A model generated the notes under the pieces. The model saw only the letters and a program-made list of their open reading frames with translations. It was not told where the DNA came from and made no database searches. DNA of 64,000 bases from Ustulina deusta (lineage: Eukaryota > Ascomycota > Sordariomycetes > Xylariales > Xylariaceae). The DNA is taken from the NCBI GenBank assembly GCA_023159155.1, contig JAJNNX010000015.1, positions 62,001-126,000 of the forward strand, written 5' to 3'. Both the position numbers and the translations under genes were made by a program. This document shows, piece after piece, positions 28,038 through 39,637 of this stretch; position 1 is the stretch's first letter, and each line of letters opens with the position of its first letter.

Positions 28038-29352
28038 TTATTCTTGCGATTGGATTAGTTCTTTGAAAATATCCTGGACATTTCTTGGGCTAAGTCTAGG
28101 TGTAACCGGTGCCTCATTTGAACTAGCTGTATTGGAAGTAACGCGAGGGCTTAGGGAACCTTGTTCCTTGGTTAAAAGCGATGAATCATCTTGTGTAGAG
28201 GTTGTAGGCCGTTCGGTAAGGTGTAGCTCATCTAGATTCGCAGTGCGATTCACGGTTTCATCCTCAGTAGTAACGTGAACCCGGCTTACTTCTCGGCTAT
28301 GCATTGACTGTGAGAAATGGCTTGGAGTTGAGGGTGTTCCAGCATCTCCCTGGTCACTTGGTGCGTCTTCTCCCATCTGCTGGGTTCTTGTTTCCAAAAT
28401 GCTGCGCCAGTGCTTAAGTGACGTACTTTCGAGATACCTCAGGCTCTCTGAAATGCTATACGTTCCGATGCCGCCTCTACGACACTGACAAGGTAAAATG
28501 CTAGTATCCCGATAGATCTGGAACCATAAGACGGAGTCAGTTGCGCGGTATATAGCTTGCCGAGATAGATACCAAGTCCGATGAGAAATGTACTTAGGGT
28601 AAAGCCCAAGACGCTCTTTGGAGCCGCGAGCATGGTAGCGGCATACACCGACGGTACTTTCCATCTCTCTACATCAACGAGCTGCCTCAGTTCGTTTATT
28701 TCGTCCTTGCTAAACTCCCTGACATGGGCGTTGCGCCTCCTAGCTTCTGACACATCGAGTAGAAATTTCTGGTATTCGCTAATGACATGGGCTTGGTGAG
28801 GAAGTCTTTGATATCTTCGGCAGTATGTAATCCATGGAAAGCCGGACTGATGGCGCAAGAAAAGAAAACGGATAAGCAGCCGGTGACGAGGCTGGCGACA
28901 AAGAATGCCTCGACCATCAAGTGAGAATCTTCGAGGCCTGTGAGAGATAATGCTGAGATGGCAACCTGCGCAATGATAGCTCCCTGGACAGTTAGTAGCA
29001 TAGTCTGGATCCCATTGCGATGAACACCCACGGCGACACCGATCATATTGAAGCTCGAAGTGTACGACTTCGTGAATACAATAACGTGTTGGTCGTCTGC
29101 ATTAAGCACGTGCCGCGCCACTTGCTCCATAACGAAACAAGCGTCCGGAACTGTAACACATAGAACGAATTTAAATACAAGACCATTTTCGTCGGTGAGT
29201 GGTTTATATTCGGCGTAATTCTCTGTGAGGGTACTATGTGCCCCCTTCTACTAATCGAGAGCAACGCTAGCGAGAGTGTAATACTACTTGATAGCACATA
29301 TGGCGATAGGAAACGCGCCGAGAACGAGGCTGGCGATTTCCATACCAGACAT
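28038..29352 (-). pseudogene. Disrupted fungal membrane-protein gene
   Basis: Minus-strand reading begins with MSGMEIASLVLGAFPIAI (29352-29299), similar in style to the N-termini of fungal HeLo-type and related proteins. It continues after three in-frame TAG codons (or an intron of about 150 nt from a GTGCTATC donor to GTTACAG) into FVMEQVARHVLN and hydrophobic segments VQGAIIAQVAISALSLTG and EAFFVASLVTGCLSVFFSCA. After ...EDIKDFLTKP the frame must change by one base to reach ISEYQKFLLDVSEARRRN and a further membrane pair (FTLSTFLIGLGIYLG; GILAFYLVSVVEA). A second change of the same kind near 28465 leads to SISESLRYLEST and a polar C-terminal tail ending at 28038. Seen: the frame breaks. Inferred: a pseudogene, unless sequence errors explain the breaks. 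Function unknown. Confidence 0.5.
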
Positions 29353-30633
29353 GATGTCACCAGTTGAATCGGCGGAGAACGAGAGATGAGGGAAGACCTT
29401 AAGCTTGGCGCGCTGGCCTCACTATCATATAGGTTTATAATATTCAAAACTAGTTATTGCAAAGCCTTTCGTAGTCACAAGGAAGAAGCGTCTTCAAGTG
29501 AAGTTTTCCCGACATTGACCTTGTTTCCCCGGACCAGATAATCCAAGAGCCTGCCACCGACCGTTCGAAAATATTTAGATTGGCCCAGTCTAGAATATAT
29601 GCCTGTTGTATCCACCTGCAGACCAACTGCAACGGCGGTTATATCTAGATATTCCATAGTCATGTTGCTCAACTATCCAGCTGAACTAGCCAAGCTATTA
29701 ACAGGAGTAGACTAACGGCGCTTCACAGCAGAATATCCTCAAATGGAGATCACTAACGAATTCGTCTAGACTGTTGAGACATTAATTACCAACTTCCATG
29801 ATAACCAACCTTAGTTACCGTCTTTCTTGGACTTCACCTATGCCAGGATACCTCATTTAAGCACTGGACTAATCCATGGGGTGGTGGCCTGCCTTTCTTT
29901 AACCCACTTTTGATGACCTCTAATTCTAGCTTCCCATATCGCTGGAAATATCTGATCATTACGTAAACCTTCACTTAAGTATGCACATCAATTTTATTGT
30001 GTATTGGGTTTTCTAGTGTACCAATATATCTATTACCATCCATATTGCGCTTCAAGTCCCCGTTTTCGATCCCCATGTTCGTTAGGTATGCTTCCACTTC
30101 GAACATTTTTCCATGCCAGGGCCCGAACACCATTCCACAGCCCTGATTTTACCCAACTGCTACACGAGACTTAAACAATTGTATTATAGTGCCTTCTATA
30201 TGTTAGGCCGAAGACTGGGATGTCACCGAGATCACATAACTTAATAGGATTTATTCACTTTGTTAAGCTCTACATATTTCATTATATTTCTGCAATATTT
30301 CGATTATGGATAGAGTGTTCACCATTTTCCTTTTACCGTCATAGTTCTAATCATAGACGCTAGGGTCTTAATCAATTATCCTAATAGACTTGATATCTAG
30401 GTTACGGCCTTGAGCTTACGTCAAGTCACGCCACTAACTTGATAGTACTCTTATTGAAGTCTCTCTTTTCTTGGTTGTAAGTAATGGTAAGTAGCATACC
30501 CCTAAGCAGCAGTGTCTCGTAGTCCTAAGACCTCCTGCCCCGTGTATGTACTAAGTTGGCGTGATGACTAAGACTGATGGCGAGAATGGTTTACGCACCG
30601 GACACACCCTGGCACTGAATGCATCCAGCAGTG
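29353..30633. other. Intergenic, AT-leaning, no gene seen
   Basis: About 1.3 kb with only short frames. It sits between the disrupted membrane-protein gene and the 3' end of the MFS transporter. Composition looks AT-richer than flanking genes (for example 29990-30390), compatible with decayed DNA. Confidence 0.5.
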
Positions 30634-32403
30634 TTAAAGAACGAATCTGAAGTTGGAGCCGTAGTTTTCCAGAGCGATATTTTCTGGTCCTTGAGAATCA
30701 GACGTTCCTTTTGTGGTCGCGGGGCCGTATTTGCGATCGAGCTTGGCGTTCTCCCACACCAGAAGATATCGTTGTGCGAGCGCCAGCACAGCCGAGAAAA
30801 ACATGAAGGCAGCACATATACTCATTCCTTTAATATATCTCGGACTCTCTTGTGTGGGGAAAATGTTAGTACCCAAAAACGGCCCAGTTTGGCCGACTAG
30901 GTTGATAAGAACAAGAGACATCCCACGTCTCGTGTCGCTGCCCTGATTGTCTGCCCAAAATTGTCATTAGCCTCCAGTGTAGTTTCATGCGCAAATAGTA
31001 TATTTCCAGATGAGATCAAATACTTACTCAGAGTCAAAGCAAGGATATTTGGGATGGTGGAGAAAACACCTGCTGAAGCTAAAAAGGTCGCAAAGTAACG
31101 AACTCCAACGGTTTTCACAGTAGCAAGAATAATATAACCGGCTCCTCCTACGGCGGAGGTGATAAAAAGAACGAAACACCGCTGCTGAGTTTTGTCTGCC
31201 ACCCAGGTGGTAATAAGGGCGCACAAGAAAGCGGCGAATGACGGAGGGGCAGAGAGACCTTGGGCATTAATAGCAGTATAGCCCATGTCCTTCAAGATAG
31301 TAGGCAAAAATACAGGTAAACTGGAGTAAGAAACGTTGCCAGAGAAGTACATAAGTGCACATAGCCATGCCTTCCAGTCGATTAGAACAGCACCAAGGTC
31401 TTTGAGACGGGGCGTCCCAATTCTAGAATTGGCGTCCATGCCGACTTGACGCATCGCTCTCGATCTGACAATTTCTTTCTCTTCCGGATCTAAGAACCTG
31501 GCCTTCTCGGGCGAATCGGGTATATAGAAGAACGCAACAATCGCCATAAGCACAGTTGGCAGGCCTTCGACGAGGAATAGCAAGCGCCAGTTAGCGAGAT
31601 GGGAATGTCCGTGTGTTATACCGTAGGCCAGAGCGCCTGCGAATGTCGATGCTAGCGGAGCAGCAGAGGCGAAGATACCACACCGAAAGCCAACTTCATG
31701 TCGGAGATAGAAGAAAGAAAGCAAATATATGATCCCTGGTCTAGAACGCGAGGATTAGCCATGGTTGCATTGTAAAGACCCGATGAAGCCATAACCTACC
31801 CGTAGCAAGCCTCAAAGACTCCAAGAAGAAACCTCAATGCCATAAGACCACCCCAACTTTGGGCGCCGGCTTGTACGGCTGCGACTAAGCCCCTTTTGAG
31901 CGTAATGTCAGATGGGTGTGCTAGAATAGCAATGACGGGGCTCGCCTACGTACCAGCCAAATACGACAATAGTGCCGACGATATGAGGGGGGAAAACCTT
32001 CCACAGCAGGATCCCGAACTCAGCAAGGACATAAGCAATGTAGAAGATGTTGATCAACCATTGGTAACTACTGCTGTCAAGATGGAAGTCCTCTTCCAAG
32101 CCCGCTATCCTAGCGTTTCCTATATTACTACGATCGAGGAAGGCCAACATGTCTTGCCATGGCAACGTTGTTGTTAGCCCACTTGCTTTATGAAGGGATA
32201 GGTTTGGAACGCCAGGTAACGACAAGCTACCTCTCCAACTCACATAGCGCAAAAAATAGCGTCATCAGGTTCCAGTCCAACTTGGAAACAACGCGAGCCT
32301 CCTGTCTATCTGTATGCTTGGCTCGGCTGTACTCTTGGCGCTGTCCCGGCTGAGAACTCGTTGTCCCATCTCCTTCCGAGATGGATTTCGTCTTCTCAGA
32401 CAT
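30634..32403 (-). CDS. MFS transporter, anion:cation symporter family (Dal5/Tna1-like)
   Basis: A 493-residue membrane carrier of the group that includes yeast allantoate permease Dal5 and nicotinate permease Tna1. Exons on the minus strand are 32403-32244, 32152-31954, 31892-31800, 31740-31028 and 30950-30634; all junctions are GT-AG and in frame. Family marks include LFFALYMLAFLDRSNIGNAR at helix 1, a helix 4 region RFLLGVFEACYGPGIIYLLS, ANWRLLFLVEGLPTVLMAIV at helix 6 and LNNQGSDTRRGMSLVLINLV near helix 10. The tail is polar. The ATG precedes MSEKTKSISEGDG, a short polar N-terminus usual for the family. The gene is intact and lies head to head with the rhodopsin-domain gene (1.2 kb apart). 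The substrate is probably a small organic anion or vitamin-like acid and cannot be fixed from sequence. Confidence 0.88.
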
Positions 32404-33617
32404 GGTGATTGCGACGTGGAACGACTTGATGCAGGATGCAAGGTAGCAGGAGCTGTGTATGAAAAGTGCACGCTCGAAAATGATTCTTCTATAAAAAGAT
32501 GTCTCGGGGATCAGGAGGTATTCGGCGTGAAGTTTGAGGGGAAGGGCAACAGTTAGGTGGCGCGTCGAGGGAAAGACGCGATAAATGATAATACTGCTCG
32601 TTCGCTGGTCAAGAGGCTGCTGGTTGGGTATCATTGCCGCTGAACTAAATATTCCTTTGTGTCACAACATACTGTACTCCAATTATGTTGCCACGTCCCC
32701 CCTTTTACCGGCAACGGCAAATGATCTGCAAGAGTTATACAGCCTGCTTGAGAGGTTTCCGGAATGGAATTCCAGTGCGCATTCCGCTGATTTGCTTACT
32801 TACAAAGGCTGTTTCATCCACGCTTCTTTCCCAAATTGGTCCCCGGCATGTTGACCAATCATTTCCGGGAATTCCACTCAAGGACTTCATGCTTCCCATC
32901 GCGGTGAGATACGTCGGATACTAAAGACCTGCTCATTACGACGACGACCTCCACCTACCCCAATATATAATCCGGTATGGACACGTGCCGAGCTGCGCGG
33001 AGTAGTGGCCCCTCCACTTCAGCATCCGGAGTAGTCAAGTACCGTAGGCTGTGCGAGTGGCTGCTGCTGTGAAACACGCCCGCGGAGAATATTCGTTATA
33101 ATTCCGCCGACGTGGCGTGCTTTTTCTGTGGCCACCGAATCGGATTCCGTTTATGAGCAAGTCATGGCTTCGTTCATCGCCAGGCGGGCTGCAGCCGACT
33201 TGGACGATCGTTTCCCCCTTTCCCCAACACATCTTCAGCTGTAGACACGATGCTACCAGTATCATACATAGCGAGTCCACGTTCACACCCAAAATAGTTG
33301 ATGCATGCATTTCGTCGCTGCGTGGACATTAGGCAGGTTACGGCCACCACCATCCCTCTAAATCATCATCTTTTATTCCCCCTTTCAGTGAGCCTACTGA
33401 GATCGTGGCGCTGAGCGTCCTTCTTACAAAACGAGTTGTAGCCTTGGTCGACAGTCAGCCGCTATTACCCGCCCAAACTTCGAAGCGCCAACATGAGGGC
33501 CTCTGGGGGTCTTCAATATAGCCCTTGAGATTACTTTTAATGATATTCTCCCTTACATTTGAAGATTATTCCCCTCGAAGAACACCTTCAATTTGTTCAA
33601 GATCTGCTGAAAGGACG
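32404..33617. promoter_or_regulatory. Divergent intergenic region
   Basis: About 1.2 kb between the ATGs of the MFS transporter (minus) and the Pth11-like gene (plus). Both promoters must lie here. I could not identify specific operators. Short frames inside it carry no motif. Confidence 0.5.
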
Positions 33618-35142
33618 ATGTCTTCCACATTCGTGTTTAGTCCGGAACAAGAAGCACGTTCTCACGAATCACTCCAACCCAAGCTATGGGCAAGTCTCAG
33701 CACTTTCCTCTTGATTAACAATGTTGCCATTGGAGGAAGGCTCTGGGCAACAAGGACATCTGCCGGCACTCGTTCGCGCATTTTGGCTGAGGACATCTTG
33801 ATCATTCTAAGTGGAGTCAGTTATCTCATTTACCTCGCTTCCGAGAGTCATAGACTACGTACCCAGTAACTATGAATCTTCGTAGCAGTGCTCACATAAC
33901 CAAGGTCTTTGTTAATGCCATCATATCAAATCTCATGGTAGCAACTCACTACGGGCTCGGTCTTCATGTGTACACCGTCAATGCTCGTGATCCAGACTAC
34001 CCGTCAAACCTATCTCACACTTTTAGAGTAAGTCCAGTCACACCCTAACTGACTTGTTCTCCCCTCCTACCTCAGAAACAAAGCTAATTATCTTTAATTT
34101 TGTTGCACCTAGCATGTCTGGATAACGATGGTCTTGATGGGCAGCTTCTTCCTCTGCATCAAGATGACCCTCCTCTTCTTCTACAAGCGTCTGTTCCTGG
34201 TTGCCAACCCTCGGCTGCGCATCTTCTGGTGGGCCAATTTCGTCTTCATCATCCTTTGGTTCTTCGGTGCTACGGGTTTCTACCTTTTCCAATGCCAGCC
34301 CGTCCAGTGGTATTTCATGCGCTACTACGCCCGGTTCTCCAATCCCGACAAGAACAACCCCGAGAACTTGAAGGGTCAGTGCGACGCCACTGCTGTTCTC
34401 AATGTTTCGCTACCGGTGATCTTCAGCCTCATTTCAGATATTGGACTTCTGATACTGCCCATTTGGGCTGTCTCGACTTTGCACGTGAACAAGACCAAGA
34501 AGCGAGGCTTGCTAGCTGTCTTCGGCGTTGGTATTATTGCCTGCGTTCTCGAATTGGCCCGTATCCTGGCGCTAAACCTGAAAACCGACGATAAAGACGA
34601 CACAAGCTGTAAGTAATCTTTTTCAGACCGACTCCTCGGTGCTGTAGGCCTTAGTAACCCGTAATATAGATGGTGTCGTGACGTTTTTAATCCTCACGGC
34701 CGCCGAGGAGACCACAGCGATCGTGTGCGCATGCTTGCCCGTTGTTGCACCGCGACTATTCAGGAAGTTCAGAGGCAAGACGAATAACAGCGATCACATC
34801 TACGAGGGGGACAAGAAACGAGACAGCTCCGTAAAGTGGAGCAATCGTGGCTTCAAGCGCATCACAAGCTTGAATCCCTTAGGCACCCAAACCGATCATG
34901 TAGAACGTGTCTCGGATGACGACCTCCCTCTAACTTACATTGAAATCACAGGAAGCGGCCAGGAGTCGGAGAGCGAAAGAGCAAGCAAGATCACGACCCC
35001 ACCAACAGGAGCATATCTACCTCCGTCTCTACATTATGAGGCAAGCAGCCTTTCCGGCGGCGCAGACTCTTCGGTCCCAGGCGTCATTCACGTGCGTACC
35101 GATATCAAAACCCGCGTGACGGGTGCCTCGAAGGGTCCATAG
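33618..35142 (+). CDS. Pth11-like integral membrane protein with fungal rhodopsin domain
   Basis: A 429-residue seven-helix protein of the fungal rhodopsin-domain group related to Pth11, thought to act in surface or nutrient sensing at the plasma membrane. Exons are 33618-33815, 33905-34027, 34113-34608 and 34670-35142, with a GTCAGT donor on exon 1. The order of features is usual: helix 1 LSTFLLINNVAIGGRLWATR, a helix ending in ATHYGLGLHVYTVN, then WITMVLMGSFFLCIKMTLLF, a large lumenal loop with the Cys pair FQCQPVQ...GQCDATAVLN, a DIGLLILPIW helix and a polar C-tail with acidic and Ser-rich stretches. It lacks an N-terminal CFEM domain. A start further upstream at 33525 is in frame, but MSSTFVFSPEQ suits family practice better. 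Ligand unknown. Confidence 0.82.
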
Positions 35143-36238
35143 TATAACGAAAGATGATAGAAATTGGGAGTTCCGGGGAGAAATTGGACAGCGCTTTCCA
35201 TCTACTAAAGCAATGTGAGTCGATGTGAATGGGCTGATAGGGGTAAAGCCATTATTTCTCAGATGTATGACAGAAGGTATGGGATTAACTTGCCTTTTTT
35301 TTCTAAATACACACAACACACACGTGTTCACTTCCTACGCATAGTCATTGGAATAAATTTATCGTAGGTACAGCTGGTCTCAACCTGTTTACAGAGCAAT
35401 AACAGGGGCCATTTGCGCTAAATCCAGAGGAATGTGGAGTTTGTAATTGGGACTCCGTATCTGCTGCAACAGCCAATTTTAGGCGGGATAGAACAGTTTC
35501 AGGTGGTATTGCGGTACAGCGTGTTAGCCCTTTCCGGTGTAAGGTATTGTTTGTGCCGTTAATCAGTGTTTTGCCGTTAATAACCACTACTATGGTCTGC
35601 AGAGGGCATAGGTAGTTAGGCCTTGCCTATTGGTTTTGATCCACGCTAAATTGAGCAATCCAACCGTAACTCCAAGATTACCGTTTCGCTCCGTTTTGTC
35701 GCCACACTTAGCGCCACAGCTATTTTCTCTGGCCCATACTTAGATACCAATAAGTTGCAGTCTTGTTCGGGCCACTCTGGGAATACTTTAAACAACAGGA
35801 ATTAAGTAGCAGTGTTCGATCCAAATTGTAATACAGTACTAACATCGGTTTTGCATAAGCTAAAGCTTGCACCCATGATTTTAAATTAATGATCTTGTTT
35901 CAATTTCATGAGATTACGGTTACGTGAAGAACTCCGGCCGGTAGGTCGCAGGTGGGATGAGGGACGACTCCATTTTCGCATCCCAAACCCTCTCTAATCT
36001 TGGAGGCTTCCATACCAAGTCATCGACATTTGTATGCAATACTTCGATTATAGTATCTCCCAAATCGAAACAAACGGCCAACTCCATGATGGCCCGAAGC
36101 ACACAAGGGAGTTATCTTTTTATGATACGTATAAATGCGGTGCGTACTAGCCCCTTAATCGCGTTATTAAACCTGTTAAGTGACTCTTAATCACTTATCT
36201 ATGGAGTGATTATAGTAGTGCCTCTATATATAGATAGC
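35143..36238. other. Intergenic, no gene seen
   Basis: About 1.1 kb. Short frames on both strands only. Nothing recognisable up to the LTR-like segment. Confidence 0.5.
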
Positions 36239-36375
36239 TGTCAGGACTCTCTTTGGGATATCTAGGCGGTTGAGGAATCAACTGACCACTCACTCTATCG
36301 AGCCCTGACCACTACTACCACCAGATTATAAATAGGCTATCTATTCGCTCGGTAACCATAGCTTCTAATAGAACA
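36239..36375 (+). mobile_element. Putative Ty1/copia-type LTR (solo or 5')
   Basis: About 137 bp that begins TGTCAGGACTCTC, ends AGAACA, and holds a TATAAATA box at 36327-36334 followed by CTATTCGCTCGG. From memory of fungal copia LTRs, the words GGCGGTTGAGGAATCAACTG, GAGCCCTGACCAC and AGATTATAAATAG look familiar. TG...CA ends and a TATA box in the middle fit an LTR. No second copy is seen in the window, so it may be a solo LTR or the start of a deleted element. Boundaries are approximate. Confidence 0.45.
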
Positions 36376-36928
36376 GATGTCCCGAACTTAGCTTGGGTGT
36401 GTTTAGGTCTATTAGATATCAGGGCCCCACGCGTCGAGTATCATGTAGGACGTATTACAATGGCTTCTAGTTATGTATATAGATGTCCTAGAAGCCTATA
36501 TGGAGTTAAAAGGCAGCTCATGAGCTAGTTGGCTATTTCTATGAAGCTTTACGATATTGCATGGCTAGCCAGAACTCTTGACTGATTACTGATACACACA
36601 TTGATGAGAATAGAGAACCCGAGCATGTTGGGGTCGTTGTGCCATGGTGTAGCACAACGCCTTCAGTCATAGACAAAGGAAGGCGACAGATCGATGGAGG
36701 TCGATCTTGAAATGAAAATATGTGCGGAAGTCTATGCCTATCTGAGTACAACCGATTTGAATTCTTATGTGTCAACTGGCCGGCGGTCCCGGCCCAGGTT
36801 AAACCCCTTCCCCCCTGCTCTATACTTTCCCGAATCAACCTAAAAACTATAGTAGAATTATGCTCTTCCAATGAGGCCCTAGAAACTTCCAGGCATTTAA
36901 ATCGATTTCACCTATCGTAACTCGACGG

Positions 36929-38428
36929 CTAATCCCGTTTTCTATTTTCATTACCATAACGACAAGCGTCCATTTTCCAGTTATCTGGATTGTCCGGAGG
37001 CTCACAAATTGTTAATATTCCGCCCAGCACCGCCGCATCATATACCCTAGAATAGTCGAGGTCTTCAGGAGGATCAGTTAGTCTAGAAACTCCGACCTTC
37101 CTTGGCGGTCCATCTGCAGAGCATAAGTGATGATATTCATACTCGATTTCGCCTGACCGAGGCAGAATGAGAACCTTTAGCAACGGTTGTGCGAAACGTG
37201 AGTGCCCCCGAGTGGGATACGGCTATCCGCATGTCATCAGCCCTTAGAGAAAAGAAACTCGGTGGTGTCCAGGGGTTTTGTTGGTGGAGTAACCGCATTG
37301 CTTTAATGCCCGAGGCAGCATATCCTCTTTGGAGCGCCTTTCTAGCTTGTGTGAGGAAATACCGCGGGGGATTGCCATCACCTATCCTAGCAAGCAGAAT
37401 GCGGTCGATCTCACCCACCACGGAAGAGCTCGGTTGAGTCCGGGCATCTGTCAACCACCCCTCACCTTTCGGTAATATCCTCAAATTCAAATCACCATCT
37501 GTGTAATGAAAGACCGTTAACAAACCAAGAAACTCAGCTTGTGCAGGGTTGCAACGCCATAAGACCGCATTATCCCAGGCTGCCCAAGTTCAACTTCGGC
37601 TGTTCTGGATGACGGATTTCCCACATAAGTGACCTCAGCCACTTCCTCTCAGGAAGACCGAGCGTAGTCTCTGTACCAAGCTGTCTGAACGTAGTCCCTG
37701 TGACACTGAAAGGACAACTGCCTCTGAGAGAAACTCTCGACTAATCCATAAAAACGTCGGAGTTCGGTAATATCGCGAACAGAGAGGGAAGTGTCGTTGC
37801 CTCCGCCAGGCCCATTTTCTCGTAATATCTCGAAAGCATGTCCCGTTTCAACGGCAAGGGCCTCAGTATCAATGAGTCGGAAACCTAACAGCAAGTTATG
37901 TGATAGGATCGCTTGGGAGCACGCCGGTCCGTGATTCCTATCACAGAACTTGAGCTGCGACTTTAGACTGCCGATATCAAAATACTCGTGCCTACACTGG
38001 CCGGGAAACCCTCGAGACAACAAATCTTCAAGCCGCAATGGCATGTGATACCCAGGCATCGGGACAAAGAACTCTTCGAAGTCGGTATTGGGAAGGTCTT
38101 TATCACGTAAAATCTCCAATGGCCGTTGAATACGATGAGCGAGCCGCTGAGCCGCGACAACTTTCCTGGCCGAGATGCCTCGGAAGAGCGCCGTATCCGG
38201 ATCCGAGACAATGTCCATCAGGGCTCGCCATACTACCCGACAGGTATGGCATGTCGCCCATCTCCTGAAGTTTTGCAGCGGACTGAAATGCCGGAAATTG
38301 TGAGTTATGATGATGAGCCGCCTTCTCGTTCGTAGATCCCAATAAAATATAAGAAGAACGAATTCTACACCTCGAAATACCTGACATCCGACACAAAGAC
38401 GCCTTTTCGCTGCTCTCCTTGATCGCAT
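36929..38428 (-). pseudogene. HET-like (heterokaryon incompatibility) gene, core apparently missing
   Basis: The 5' part (38428-37649) has the pre-domain pattern of fungal HET proteins: paired cysteines CVGC and CHTC, then YFDIGSLKSQLKFCDRNHG, a second Cys (PACSQ) and FRLIDTEALAVE. In the family this is followed by the YVALSYVWG-type core. Here the sequence runs directly into a region resembling the post-core part (RRFYGLVESFSQRQLSFQCH). Downstream coding continues at about 37583-37237 in another frame (VLWRCNPAQAEFLGLL, LNLRILPKGEGWLTD), reachable through a possible intron with a GTCACA donor in the FQCH region. A clean 46-nt phase-0 intron (37236-37191) then leads to VLILPRSGEIEYEYHH and a stop at 36929. 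Seen: motifs and splices. Inferred: HET ancestry and loss of about 100 core residues. It could still be expressed. Confidence 0.42.
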
Positions 38429-39637
38429 AGAAGCAGCGGACCGCTAGGTGTTGTTTGAATCTCGTAGAACATCGAATTTTTATGTGAGGCTTAGGCTTAG
38501 GTAAGACTGACACAAGTGCATAGGGTAATCATGAGCCATGTGGAAGGCTTCTAGTACGCCACATTTTGTATGTAGGACGCCGATTTTGGATCTCCAACTC
38601 TTCAATCCCGGAGGCTTGCATACCAGCTCTATATCATTTGTACGAAAAACTAGCATAACGGACTGAGATGGCGTTTATATTGTGCGAAGCAAGATCACAT
38701 TTGTTATTGTCCGTATATAATTATGCGTCTATTCTGTATGTAAAAGTTGTGGATATAACATTCGTTTCACCTGAATAGAAAGATCCCGAGATTAGTGAAT
38801 GCGAGTTGATATTGAAGCCCTAGTTTGTCGCCGACGAAAAGCCAGTTTGTGTAGAGTCAATTGACCGTCACCAAGGAAGTTGGAACCCTTGCGCAACAAC
38901 AAGACTCATAACCTTACGTATGGTTGACCGCCTCCTGACACAGCATGACATCAATTAACCCTCATGCTCCTCTGTCGGACTGAGGGATGACATAATAATG
39001 GTAGTGGCTGGGCCATCAGCGTTACGAAGCTACAGCTAGGAACTTGGCGAGAAGTTGAGAAGGAGGCGGCTTAGACGGCGATGCTGAAAGTGCAACCCCG
39101 CCTTTCGGTCAACGGAGGTTCAATAAAGGGAATCGCCGAAACCACGGCATAAAGTCCGGAGACGTGGCGTACTTATTAGGTTATAGTAGTATATTTCGGC
39201 GACAACGGCGATCGTGCACAATTACCACCTAACGCCGAAACATAAGATGCAGGAGGTTCTTAGATAGAAGAGATTCTGATCCAATTCCCCCGAAACCCGA
39301 AACTCGTAACTCGTCCATGACGAATAAGTGCCGTTCCGACCCATGTGAAGCATCCTCATCACCATCGCGTGGGATGATGACTGCTCCACCTCGCGAGGAA
39401 CCTCGCTAGCCTAACCTAGATAGCTGAGTAGTGCTTCCGACGCGATCCTGAATGCTTACTCGTAGCACGATCCTCCACATTTAGTGGATGTATATGTAAT
39501 ACCTACTACCCCTCCTCCTTCTTTATCAATCTTCCCGAGGGGTCGTGAATGTTCCCATCTTGAGAGGAAACCTCTTTTTAGAAAATACGCGATTGATCAG
39601 TAGAGACCCAGTTCAGAACAAAAGTTACCTATCCATC
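38429..39637. other. Intergenic, no gene seen
   Basis: About 1.2 kb. It contains the divergent promoters of the HET-like gene and the SDR gene. No coding pattern or RNA gene recognised. Confidence 0.5.

Noticed and set aside
28795..28900. A 41-nt GTCACC...ATCAG intron to explain the first frame change in the disrupted membrane-protein gene
   Set aside because: It restores frame, but is shorter than any intron in the window and would remove the well-formed segment SPAFHGLHTAEDIKDFLTKP, replacing it with poor-looking sequence.
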